A stretch of 11,539 bases of DNA from NCBI GenBank assembly GCA_030615705.1, contig JAUWYT010000019.1, positions 1 to 11,539 on the forward strand. Reading direction: 5' to 3'. The stretch's first letter is position 1. Each line of letters begins with the position of its first letter. Under the pieces are notes generated by a model that searched no databases, was not told the DNA's origin, and worked only from the letters and a program-made list of their open reading frames with translations. Positions 1 through 6,648 of this stretch are shown here, in pieces. This DNA is from Chloroflexota bacterium (GTDB lineage: Bacteria > Chloroflexota > Anaerolineae > VGOG01). Position numbers and translations under genes: made by a program.

Positions 1-212
1 GGCCGGTAGAGTTGCAAGAGGGTGCGGCCTGTGGTTGTTTTGCCGCAGCCGCTTTCCCCGACCAGGCCCAGGGTCTCGCTCCGTCGGACGAAGAAGCTGA
101 TGCCGTCCACGGCTTTGATGTCACCTACATGCCTTTGAAACACGCCCCGTGTGATAGGGAAATACTTCTTTAGATTCTCCACTCTGACCAAGATCTCGTT
201 TTCAGTTGTCAT
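1..212 (-). CDS. dppF: Peptide ABC transporter ATP-binding protein, DppF/OppF type (partial, C-terminal part outside window)
   Basis: Only the first 70 residues are visible; the gene continues past position 1. It would be the second ATPase that powers uptake of peptides or similar solutes through the DppB-DppC channel at the cytoplasmic membrane. The N-terminus reads as a typical OppF/DppF start: a strand rich in charged residues, then KAVDGISF, then the Walker A loop GESGCGKTT at about residues 52-60. The ATG at 212-210 is preceded by a strong AGGAGG ribosome-binding site. It begins 9 bp after the stop of the upstream ATPase gene, so it is the last visible member of the transporter operon. 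Signature, Walker B and specificity regions are outside the window, so DppF versus OppF cannot be decided. Confidence 0.93.
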   Translation of the reverse strand, partial: MTTENEILVRVENLKKYFPITRGVFQRHVGDIKAVDGISFFVRRSETLGLVGESGCGKTTTGRTLLQLYR

Positions 213-221
213 TTGTGCCTC

Positions 222-1217
222 CTAATTTGCGGGCTTGCTAGGCTGCGAACTTTTCACGTCTACCCAACAGGCTATTTCGTGGCCCAGGGTGACAGGCTCC
301 AAGGGCGGCGTCTCCTCCCAGCAGCGGTCAATGACATAGTCGCACCGGGGCGCGAAGGGACAACCGGGCTTCAAATCAATCAGATCAGGTGGCAGCCCCC
401 TCATGGAGAACAGCCTCCGTTTGCGAGTCTCGTCCAGGCGCGGCAGCGACCCTAACAGGCCGATGGTGTAGGGATGCCGTGGGTCTCCGTAGAGGTCCTT
501 GACGCTGGCTCGCTCCACGATGTAGCCGGCATACATGACAATAACCCTTTCGGCCAGTCCAGCGATAATCCCCAGGTCGTGGGTGATCCAAACGATGGCC
601 ATGCCGATGTCCTCCCTGAGCCTCTTCACGAGCTCAATGATCTGAGCCTGGATAGTGACGTCTAAGGCGGTGGTGGGCTCGTCGGCGATGAGGACCCGCG
701 GGTTGCAGGAGAGGGCCATGGCGATCATCACCCTCTGACGCATTCCACCCGAGAACTGGTGGGGATAATCATCGGCGCGGTCTGCTGCCTCGGCGATGCC
801 CACCGTCTCTAGAAGCTCGATGGTGCGCTGGCGGGCTTGATGTTTGTCCATGCCCATGTGTAGCTCCAGGGCCTCATCAATCTGCCGCCCAATGGTCAAA
901 ACGGGGTTGAGTGAAGTCATGGGGTCCTGGAACACCATGGCGATCCTGTTCCCTCTCACCTTACGCACATCGTCCGGGTCCATCTTCAGTATGTCCCGTC
1001 CTTCGAACAGCACCTCACCTCCAACGATCTTGCCCGGGGGCTCAGGGATGAGGCGCATGACAGAAAGGACGCTCACGGTTTTGCCGCACCCCGATTCGCC
1101 CACGATCCCCAGCGTCCCCCCCTCCTCAAGATCATAGGAGATACCGTTGACAGCGTGAACCACCCCGTCTTCGGTGAAGAAGCGGGTCTTTAGGCCCTTT
1201 ATTTCCAATAACGCCAT
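222..1217 (-). CDS. dppD: Peptide ABC transporter ATP-binding protein, DppD/OppD type
   Basis: A complete 331-residue ATPase subunit of a peptide/nickel-type importer, which hydrolyses ATP on the cytoplasmic face of the permease pair. Visible motifs are Walker A GESGCGKT (residues 40-47), the Q-loop in VFQDP (Q97), the ABC signature FSGGMRQ (155-161), Walker B VLIADE (175-180) and the switch histidine in WITHD (H213). The C-terminal oligopeptide-transporter extension follows, with CPFAPRC and two further cysteines (C286, C292, C299, C317). Length is normal for the family. The start ATG at 1217 has AGGAGG at 1226-1231, 8 nt away. It lies 88 bp after the dppC stop, a gap filled by a 7-bp repeat, and 9 bp before dppF. 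Substrate could be dipeptides, oligopeptides or another small molecule carried by this family. Confidence 0.96.
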   Translation of the reverse strand: MALLEIKGLKTRFFTEDGVVHAVNGISYDLEEGGTLGIVGESGCGKTVSVLSVMRLIPEPPGKIVGGEVLFEGRDILKMDPDDVRKVRGNRIAMVFQDPMTSLNPVLTIGRQIDEALELHMGMDKHQARQRTIELLETVGIAEAADRADDYPHQFSGGMRQRVMIAMALSCNPRVLIADEPTTALDVTIQAQIIELVKRLREDIGMAIVWITHDLGIIAGLAERVIVMYAGYIVERASVKDLYGDPRHPYTIGLLGSLPRLDETRKRRLFSMRGLPPDLIDLKPGCPFAPRCDYVIDRCWEETPPLEPVTLGHEIACWVDVKSSQPSKPAN

Positions 1218-1236
1218 TTTCTATTCCTCCTCTTCT

Positions 1237-1299
1237 TAGCTTATAGCTTATCGCATATCGCCTATAGCTATATGCATCTCGCGATAAGCGATATACGAC
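1237..1299. repeat. Degenerate 7-bp tandem repeat with internal inverted repeat between dppC and dppD
   Basis: Nine consecutive heptamers can be set out from 1237. The first two are identical (TAGCTTA) and the first eight all carry GC at their third and fourth bases; seen on the minus strand the pattern is roughly ATNGCNN. Within the array GCTTATCGC (1246-1254) and GCGATAAGC (1281-1289) are perfect reverse complements around a 26-nt loop that contains the palindrome TATAGCTATA. A similar heptamer array occupies the SBP-dppB gap. It is non-coding and lies just upstream of the dppD ribosome-binding site. It could affect mRNA processing or differential expression of permease and ATPase genes, or be neutral repeat DNA. 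Confidence 0.7.
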
Positions 1300-1305
1300 A
1301 GGCCA

Positions 1306-2250
1306 TCAGCCAGGGCTGAGAGCCTCGTTGAGCCCGTCGCCGACGAAGTTAAAGGCGGCTACCATCGCTCCGACGATCAGCGCGGGCAGCCACAGCAGCA
1401 CCGGTGCCGCTGGGCTGCGCCAGAAGCTGTAGTTATCAATGATCAGCGCGCCCCAGCTCGGCGTGGGAGGGCGGATGCCGATGCCCATGAAGCTGAGTCC
1501 TGCCTCGGCCACAATGGCGCCCCCCATGCTCATGGAGATGGAAACGACGATGGGCGCCATGGCATTGGGCAAGATGTGGTGTCTGATCACCCGCCACGGT
1601 CTGGCACCGATGGCCCAGGCCGCCTCGACGAACTGCTCCTCGCGCAGGGAAAGCACCTGCCCGCGTACCAGGCGGGCCATACCCGGCCACCCGACGGCGC
1701 TGAGAGCAACGATGACCACCAGAACCTGGGCGAAGCCAGCCTTGACAAACCCCTCCAGTGCTTCGAACCCCTTTAGCCAGGCCTCGATACGGCCCTGGAC
1801 GGTGGCCGCAATGAGGATGGCCAGCAGAATGCCGGGGAAGGCGAACAGAATGTCGGCGAGGCGCATGATCACCGTCTCCACCCAACCCCGGTAATAGCCG
1901 GCCAGCAACCCGAACAGAAGACCCAGAGACACGCCGAAAAAGGTCGCTGTTGGCGCGATGATCACCGCCGTACGCGCGCCCCAGATGACCCGGCTGAGCT
2001 GGTCACGGCCCAACTCATCGGTCCCCAGAGGGTGAGCCAGGCTGGGCATCTGCTCCACGGCATCGAGATTCTGATCGGTGTAGGAGTACGGCGCCAGCCA
2101 GGGCGCGAAGATGCCGGTGAAGAACATCGTGAAGACCACCACCAGCCCCACTACCGCCAGCTTGTTACGGCTGAAGCGTCGCCAGAACTCCCACCATCGC
2201 CGGCGCTGCTCGACCTTCTCCACTTCTACCACACTCTGGGCTCTAGCCAT
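1306..2250 (-). CDS. dppC: Peptide ABC transporter permease, DppC/OppC type
   Basis: Inner-membrane permease of about 314 residues that pairs with DppB. The N-terminus has a basic cytoplasmic segment (RRRWWEFWRRFSRNK), a first membrane segment (LAVVGLVVVFTMFF) and the family hallmark HPLGTDELGRDQLSRVIWGAR. Several further hydrophobic segments follow. The ATPase-contacting EAA loop is visible as EAAWAIGARPWRVIRHHILPN. I place the start at the ATG at 2250 (MARAQ). The reading frame extends to a TTG at 2268, but the ATG gives the usual N-terminal length and an 8-bp overlap with the end of dppB, suggesting translational coupling. No strong ribosome-binding site is seen, which fits coupling. Length and motifs are normal for the family. 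Confidence 0.95.
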   Translation of the reverse strand: MARAQSVVEVEKVEQRRRWWEFWRRFSRNKLAVVGLVVVFTMFFTGIFAPWLAPYSYTDQNLDAVEQMPSLAHPLGTDELGRDQLSRVIWGARTAVIIAPTATFFGVSLGLLFGLLAGYYRGWVETVIMRLADILFAFPGILLAILIAATVQGRIEAWLKGFEALEGFVKAGFAQVLVVIVALSAVGWPGMARLVRGQVLSLREEQFVEAAWAIGARPWRVIRHHILPNAMAPIVVSISMSMGGAIVAEAGLSFMGIGIRPPTPSWGALIIDNYSFWRSPAAPVLLWLPALIVGAMVAAFNFVGDGLNEALSPG

Positions 2251-3172
2251 AGCGAATACGGGGATCAACGAAGCGGTAGCAGACGTCCACGAAAAGATTA
2301 GCCAGGGTGTAGGCCATCGCCACGAGCAGCGTATAGGCCATGATCACCGGGTAGTCCCGTGCGCCGAAAGCGTCCCAGACCAGTCTGCCGATGCCAGGGA
2401 TGCCAAAGATGCTCTCGGTGATGATGCCACCTCCCACCAGGCCGCCCAACATCAGCCCAAAGATGGTGAACAGGGGAATCAGGGCGTTGCGCAGGGCGTG
2501 CGCGACGATCACGGTGTACTCTCGCAGGCCCTTGGCCCGCGCTGTGCGCACGTAGTCCTGGTCCAGCACCTCCAGCATGTTGGCTCGCGTCTGGCGTACA
2601 AAGACGGCGGCCGGGCCGATGGCCAGCACCAGGGTGGGCATGATGATACGTCGACTAAAGATCCCGTCCCATCCGCCAGAGGGCAGGAGATGAAACCGGG
2701 CTGCCAGGAACCACATCGCTATGGGGGCGATGGCCAACACCGGTAGAGAGATACCAGCTACCGTGAGCAGCACGATGAAGTAATCTATTAAGTTGTTTCG
2801 GTTCAGAGCGGCCAGGATTCCCAAGGGGATACCCACAGCCACGCCCACCGCCATGACGACCACGTTGAACTGAACGGTCACGGTCAGGCGTTTGGCCATC
2901 AACCGGCCCACTGGCTGGCCGCGATACTTTAGAGATTCGCCAAAGTCGCCATGGAGGGCTTTCCAGACGTAGTCGGCATATTGGACCAGGAAGGGCCTAT
3001 CCAGCCCCAGCTCGTGCCGGACCCGGGCTGCGGCCTCCGGGTTGGCGTGTTGGCCCATCATCACCAGCACCGGGTCGCCTGGCCCGTACAAACCCAGGGC
3101 GAAGGTGATAAGACCAATGATCAACAGCAAAAAGGGCAGCCATAACAGACGACGCACCACGTAAGTAACCAT
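2243..3172 (-). CDS. dppB: Peptide ABC transporter permease, DppB/OppB type
   Basis: A 309-residue inner-membrane permease forming the translocation channel with DppC. It shows the typical N-terminus (MVTYVVRRLLWLPFLLLIIG), a periplasmic stretch with GPGDPV and ELGLDRPFLVQYADYV, the segment GDFGESLKYRGQPV, and later an EAA-type loop (DYVRTARAKGLREYTVIVAHALRN). About six membrane segments are apparent. The end IDPRIRYG-like (here VDPRIRYG) is typical. The ATG at 3172 has no clear ribosome-binding site, because the upstream gap is filled by a heptamer repeat; its stop overlaps the start of dppC by 8 bp. It is a normal-length member with no sign of damage. Confidence 0.96.
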   Translation of the reverse strand: MVTYVVRRLLWLPFLLLIIGLITFALGLYGPGDPVLVMMGQHANPEAAARVRHELGLDRPFLVQYADYVWKALHGDFGESLKYRGQPVGRLMAKRLTVTVQFNVVVMAVGVAVGIPLGILAALNRNNLIDYFIVLLTVAGISLPVLAIAPIAMWFLAARFHLLPSGGWDGIFSRRIIMPTLVLAIGPAAVFVRQTRANMLEVLDQDYVRTARAKGLREYTVIVAHALRNALIPLFTIFGLMLGGLVGGGIITESIFGIPGIGRLVWDAFGARDYPVIMAYTLLVAMAYTLANLFVDVCYRFVDPRIRYG

Positions 3173-3175
3173 TGT

Positions 3176-3210
3176 TTGCTATATGCCATCGGCTATCTGC
3201 TATTTGCTGA
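3176..3210. repeat. Degenerate 7-bp tandem repeat across the SBP-dppB junction
   Basis: Five heptamers are readable on the plus strand: TTGCTAT, ATGCCAT, CGGCTAT, CTGCTAT and TTGCTGA, each with GC at bases 3-4. On the minus strand this is an ATAGCNN-like array. It fills almost all of the 27-bp gap between the solute-binding protein gene and dppB and runs into the last codons and stop of the former. It takes the place where a dppB ribosome-binding site would be expected. It resembles the longer array at 1237-1299. Confidence 0.6.
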
Positions 3211-4897
3211 TCGAGACGTACTTCAGCTTGGGGATAATGGCCGGCGGGTAGATCATCCCCTCTACGTAAGGCTTAGTCAGCCAGTGATCCGCATCGTGGG
3301 TCAGGGGCACAATCGGGGCGTCCTCCAGGATCATCTCTTCGATCTGCTGGTAAAGTTCCATGCGCTTCTCAGAATCTTGCTCTCCCCGAGCCTCCTCCAG
3401 AAGCCTGTCAACTGCGGGGTTGGAGTACTCCATATCGTTGTTGCGGCTTTCGCTGTGAAACAGAATGTCCAGAAAATCCTGAGGGTCAGGGTAGTCGGCT
3501 ATCCAGCCTGCCGTCAGGCCGAACATCTGGTAGCGGTGAGCTCTAAGATCCCAGAGGTAGGTTGCCCACTCGGTCTGCTGGATGGCGATATCCACACCCA
3601 GGTTCTGCTTGTACATCTCCACGATAGCTGCTACCTGTCTGGCTGCCGCCCCACCTCCACCAGAGACGTTGAGTGTTATCTCCGGCAGATTGCTGACATC
3701 TCCGTATCGGGATTCAGCGATGAGCTGGCGGGCTTTCTCCGGATCGTAGGGGTAGCCTTGTAGATTCTCGTTGTATCCCGGCATGCCAGGAGGAAGGATG
3801 CCCTCCGCTTTGAGCTGCATCTTCTTCCACACCACTTCCACGTATTTGTCTTTGTCAATCGCATAGTTGAAGGCCTGCCGCACTTTCTGGTCATCGAAAG
3901 GGGGCTTTTGGACATTGAATCCAATGTAGAAGATACTCAGGGTGGGGAGGGTGATCGAGAGCTCCTTGTTCAGCAGATTGGAGGGGTCTAAAACTCGCTC
4001 AATGTCGGCCAGGCCCACAGGCACAGCGTCCAATTCGCCGGTCTCGTACATGGTCATCGGCGAGCCCCCGGCCAGCATGAAGTTCACCCGCTCCAAGGCG
4101 GGCTTAGGGGTGCCATAGTAGGTCTCGTTACGCTCCAGCACGATCCTGAGACCCAACTGGTACTCGGCCAGGCGGAAGGGGCCGGTACCGTTGGGCTTGT
4201 CTGTCCAGGGCTGAACTGGGCCTTCCACATTCTCCTGATCTACGACAAAGGCGGTAGGGTAAGTCAATTTGGAGAGGAAGTAGGCCTTCGGGGAATCAAT
4301 GGCGATCTCCAAAGTGTAATCGTCAACAACCAGCACACCCGAGACCTCGTCGGCCTCGCCGCGCAGCTTGGCCTGGGCTCCCACGATATCGCCTAAGTAG
4401 GTATCGGCCACCACCGACCCGGTGGACGGATCACAGGCCCGCTCGATGGCGTACTTCAAGTCCGGGGCTGTGACCGGCTTGCCATCGTGGAACTTGACGT
4501 CATCGCGAAGGTGGAAGGTATAAGTCGTACCGTCATCGCTCAAATCCCAGCTTTCAGCGATGTCGGGCACTACTTCCAGATCCCGGTTCAGGGTTACCAG
4601 GCCGCTGAAGATCTCTACGATGTAACTGGCTGAGGTAGCATCCTGGGTGAGTGCGGGGTCCAGTGTGGGGGGTTCGCCTCCTGGCAAGTTAAGCGTGGCG
4701 CCGAGTCGAGCCGGTGGCTCTTCCTCAGGTGTTGGCCTAATGCTTGGCAGGAGCTCGCTGGGCGGAGTAGCCCCCTCCAGGAACTTGAGTCCTTCACCCT
4801 GATACCATAGAAAGAGGGAGCCGCCGCCGCAGGTCACCAGCAAGCAGGCCACAACTACTATGGTTATAGGTATCCAAAGCCATCTGTTTCTAGACAC
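3200..4897 (-). CDS. Family 5 extracellular solute-binding protein of peptide ABC transporter
   Basis: A 565-residue binding protein (SBP_bac_5 family) that captures peptides or related solutes outside the membrane and delivers them to DppBC. The N-terminus is a hydrophobic segment (about residues 7-30) followed by a Pro/Glu-rich linker. The fold then begins with LNLPGGEPPTLDPALTQD, followed by the conserved AESWDLSDDGTTYTFHLRDDV and KFHDGKPVTAPDLKYAIE. It continues through QKPPFDDQKVRQAFNYAIDK and a C-terminal DAPIVPLTH. Candidate lipid-attachment cysteines are C18 (after VVVA) and C23 (after LLVT); a plain membrane anchor is also possible. The start is a GTG at 4897 with AGGAGG at 4902-4907. 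It is 27 bp downstream of the small 117-residue gene and 27 bp upstream of dppB. The ligand cannot be read from sequence. Confidence 0.94.
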   Translation of the reverse strand: MSRNRWLWIPITIVVVACLLVTCGGGSLFLWYQGEGLKFLEGATPPSELLPSIRPTPEEEPPARLGATLNLPGGEPPTLDPALTQDATSASYIVEIFSGLVTLNRDLEVVPDIAESWDLSDDGTTYTFHLRDDVKFHDGKPVTAPDLKYAIERACDPSTGSVVADTYLGDIVGAQAKLRGEADEVSGVLVVDDYTLEIAIDSPKAYFLSKLTYPTAFVVDQENVEGPVQPWTDKPNGTGPFRLAEYQLGLRIVLERNETYYGTPKPALERVNFMLAGGSPMTMYETGELDAVPVGLADIERVLDPSNLLNKELSITLPTLSIFYIGFNVQKPPFDDQKVRQAFNYAIDKDKYVEVVWKKMQLKAEGILPPGMPGYNENLQGYPYDPEKARQLIAESRYGDVSNLPEITLNVSGGGGAAARQVAAIVEMYKQNLGVDIAIQQTEWATYLWDLRAHRYQMFGLTAGWIADYPDPQDFLDILFHSESRNNDMEYSNPAVDRLLEEARGEQDSEKRMELYQQIEEMILEDAPIVPLTHDADHWLTKPYVEGMIYPPAIIPKLKYVSISK

Positions 4898-4924
4898 TTA
4901 TCCTCCTGCAGACACCCCGTTGCC

Positions 4925-5278
4925 TCAGTAGATTATCAGCGCTGCCGCAGGCATCATTGATAGCAAGAGATTCTCCCTCCAGACGAGATAAGAGCGTTCC
5001 CGTGGGGCGAGCCTGCAGTGCCAATTCGCATCCAAGGGGGCGAGAGTGCCCAATGCGCAAGCTTGTATAGTCGAAGCGAAGTGTCGCCAACGGTGCTCCA
5101 CTCCCGATTGGCTGGGCATGGCCCGGGAGCGGGTCATTAGCCTGGCCTTGATATCCTGCCAGACTTGGGGCGAGGGCTCCTCGCCAGCTACCGAGTCCAG
5201 AAGGGCCCAGCGGATCAACTCATCAATTTCATCTAGAGGTTGCCTCTCCATCTTTGGCTGGATTCTACGAAAACTCAT
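4925..5278 (-). CDS. Small protein coupled to ECF sigma factor, possible anti-sigma-like partner
   Basis: A 117-residue protein that I do not firmly recognise. The N-terminal half is helical and acidic/basic (DEIDELIRWALLDSVAGEEPSPQVWQDIKARL), similar in style to short proteins encoded next to ECF sigma genes in Chloroflexota. The central part has two cysteines but no HxxxCxxC zinc anti-sigma motif. The C-terminus ends with a short hydrophobic stretch (NLLLSMMPAAALIIY), barely long enough for a membrane segment, and stops there. Its ATG at 5278 overlaps the sigma gene end by 14 bp, so translation is probably coupled. Position makes a sigma-regulating role likely, but that is inference. It could also be a shortened anti-sigma factor. 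Confidence 0.75.
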   Translation of the reverse strand: MSFRRIQPKMERQPLDEIDELIRWALLDSVAGEEPSPQVWQDIKARLMTRSRAMPSQSGVEHRWRHFASTIQACALGTLAPLDANWHCRLAPRERSYLVWRENLLLSMMPAAALIIY

Positions 5279-5846
5279 AGACTACCTCCGGCGACAAACG
5301 CCTATCCCTTTCCAGCTTGCGACGCAGATTTCGGCGAGCGTAATGCAGACGAGACTTTACCGTACCCACCGGGCAATCCGAGATATAGGCGATCTCGTTC
5401 AAGCTAAAGCCATCCAGGTAGAACAGAACAATTACCACTCTGTGCTCGAAGCTTAAGGAAGCGATGGCTTTCTGAATAACGCGTTGCAGCTCCCCCCTCT
5501 CCAAGACAGACTCAGGCAAGGTATGTGGGCCTGCTACCAAGCAGTCAATTACCTCTTCCAAAGGCCTCAGCCAACGGCTCCTTTTGGCGGCCCAGTTGTA
5601 GCTCAGGTTCACGGCCACCCGATGCAGCCAAGGGGACAAGGGGAGAGAGCCATCTAGTTTGTCAACATGGGTGTAGACTTTCAAAAAGCAATCTTGGAGG
5701 ACGTCTTCCGCAGCCTCCCGATCGCGAGTGATGGCTAAGGCAGTTCGATATACTTGGCCCTTGTATTTCTTGTACAGGGCTTCCAGGGCCAGGATGTTCC
5801 CCTGGCGAATTTGAGAGATCAATCGGCCGTCTTCACTGAGCGACAT
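5265..5846 (-). CDS. RNA polymerase sigma factor, ECF (sigma-70 family)
   Basis: A 193-residue ECF sigma factor that would direct RNA polymerase to a specific promoter set. Region 2 spans about residues 15-90, with RDREAAEDVLQDCFLKVYTHVD and the WLHRVAVNLSYNWAAKRSR segment that melts and reads the -10. Region 4 spans about 120-178 and has a helix-turn-helix with FSLNEIAYISDCPVGTVKSRLHYARRNLRRKL. Length is normal. The ATG at 5846 is preceded by GGGGAGA. It is the first gene of the transporter operon, with a promoter and a CRP/FNR-like palindrome upstream. Whether it recognises its own promoter is unknown: the visible promoter looks like a housekeeping sigma-70 promoter. Confidence 0.95.
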   Translation of the reverse strand: MSLSEDGRLISQIRQGNILALEALYKKYKGQVYRTALAITRDREAAEDVLQDCFLKVYTHVDKLDGSLPLSPWLHRVAVNLSYNWAAKRSRWLRPLEEVIDCLVAGPHTLPESVLERGELQRVIQKAIASLSFEHRVVIVLFYLDGFSLNEIAYISDCPVGTVKSRLHYARRNLRRKLERDRRLSPEVVYEFS

Positions 5847-5941
5847 AATGTCTCCCCAATTAGTGCGGTGGCAGGTGATGATCTCTCCTGCTTATACACA
5901 AGCAAGAGAGGTAAAAGGTTCAGTTCCGTCCTCTCGCCTTT

Positions 5942-5970
5942 ATTTTAAACTCAACAGGCTGAAAAGTCAA
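5942..5970 (-). promoter_or_regulatory. Sigma-70-type promoter of the sigma factor-transporter operon
   Basis: On the minus strand a -35 box TTGACT (5965-5970) is separated by exactly 17 bp from a -10 box TAAAAT (5942-5947). Each box is one base from consensus. The expected start of transcription is near 5935, leaving an untranslated leader of about 90 nt before the sigma gene ATG at 5846. Confidence 0.75.
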
Positions 5971-5985
5971 GTGACCGCCGTCACA
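5970..5985 (-). promoter_or_regulatory. CRP/FNR-family-like operator abutting the -35 box
   Basis: The minus strand reads TGTGACGGCGGTCACT, which matches the CRP half-sites TGTGA-N6-TCACA except for the last base. It contains the perfect inverted repeat GTGAC-N4-GTCAC. The centre lies at about -42 relative to the predicted start, the position used by class II CRP-family activators, and the site touches the -35 box. The regulator is unknown, and a repressor reading the same palindrome is also possible. It lies just downstream of the Nudix gene stop but has no T-tract, so it is not a terminator. Confidence 0.55.
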
Positions 5986-5993
5986 AATGTTCT

Positions 5994-6545
5994 CTAGCCC
6001 CCAGTTGTGCTCAGGTCCAGGCGAAGAAGCAAAACGCTGAGCAAGCCAGCGATGGTCTTACCATCGCATATCTCGCCCTGGCTAACTATTGCCGGTATGT
6101 CAGATAACGGGACCTTAATGATCTCGATGGCCTCATCGCCCTCGGGAGCTGGGCGGCCACTTTGCAAGCCAGTTGCTAGGAAAAGACGAATGTACTCAGT
6201 GCAAAAGCCAGGGCTTGAATAAAAGCTGCCTACTTGCACCAGGCACTCGGCCCGATACCCAGTTTCCTCTCTTAACTCGCGTCGGGCGCAAGCGATTGGC
6301 TCCTCGCCAGCTTCCAGCGTGCCAGCGGGGATCTCCAGCAGTTCCCTTTCCGCTGGCTTGCGGAACTGGCGCACCAAAAGGACGTTATCGTCCTCGTCCA
6401 AAGCAACCACAGCCACCGCTCCCGGGTGCTCGACAATCTCCCGCTTGGTTAACCTGCCATTCTCCAGGCGGACGGTGTCCACGCGCAGGTTGACAAGCCG
6501 TCCTTCGTATACTCGCTGGCTAGCCACAGTCGCTTCCGCGCCCAA
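5994..6545 (-). CDS. Nudix hydrolase, ADP-ribose pyrophosphatase type
   Basis: A 183-residue cytosolic Nudix enzyme that probably cleaves ADP-ribose or a related nucleoside diphosphate derivative to AMP and a sugar phosphate. The full Nudix box G-x5-E-x7-REUxEExGU is present at residues 75-97 (GTLEAGEE ... RELREETGY), supplying the metal-binding glutamates. Upstream is the usual VRQFRKPAERELLEIPAGT. Downstream at 110-117 is SSPGFCTE, typical of the ADP-ribose pyrophosphatase branch. The start is a TTG at 6545 with AAGGAGG at 6551-6557, 5 nt away, and no better ATG. It follows the LysM gene by 103 bp and may share its transcript, as no terminator is visible between them. Confidence 0.93.
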   Translation of the reverse strand: MGAEATVASQRVYEGRLVNLRVDTVRLENGRLTKREIVEHPGAVAVVALDEDDNVLLVRQFRKPAERELLEIPAGTLEAGEEPIACARRELREETGYRAECLVQVGSFYSSPGFCTEYIRLFLATGLQSGRPAPEGDEAIEIIKVPLSDIPAIVSQGEICDGKTIAGLLSVLLLRLDLSTTGG

Positions 6546-6575
6546 ATCTGCCTCCTTATAGAAGGCATGATATAC

Positions 6576-6641
6576 GACAGTGTCCCGAAGTGGTCAGTCT
6601 TCGCTCGGATGCAACATCCCACCGCCCAACTTGACATTGTC
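6576..6641. promoter_or_regulatory. Pair of GACANTGTC palindromes between LysM and Nudix genes
   Basis: The 103-bp gap holds two 9-bp palindromes of the same pattern, at 6576-6584 and at 6633-6641 (minus strand GACACTGTC and GACAATGTC). They are spaced 57 bp apart. They could be a paired operator for the Nudix gene, but 9-bp palindromes also arise by chance. I see no convincing promoter or terminator in this gap. Confidence 0.25.
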
Positions 6642-6648
6642 GAACTAC

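Noticed and set aside
2111..2746. Plus-strand open frame of 211 codons
   Set aside because: Antisense to dppC and dppB. The product is rich in His, Gln and Asp with low-complexity character, and the minus-strand permeases explain the region.
5971..5984. Short palindrome after the Nudix gene as a terminator
   Set aside because: The stem is only 5 bp and no T-tract follows on the minus strand. The position next to a -35 box fits an operator better.
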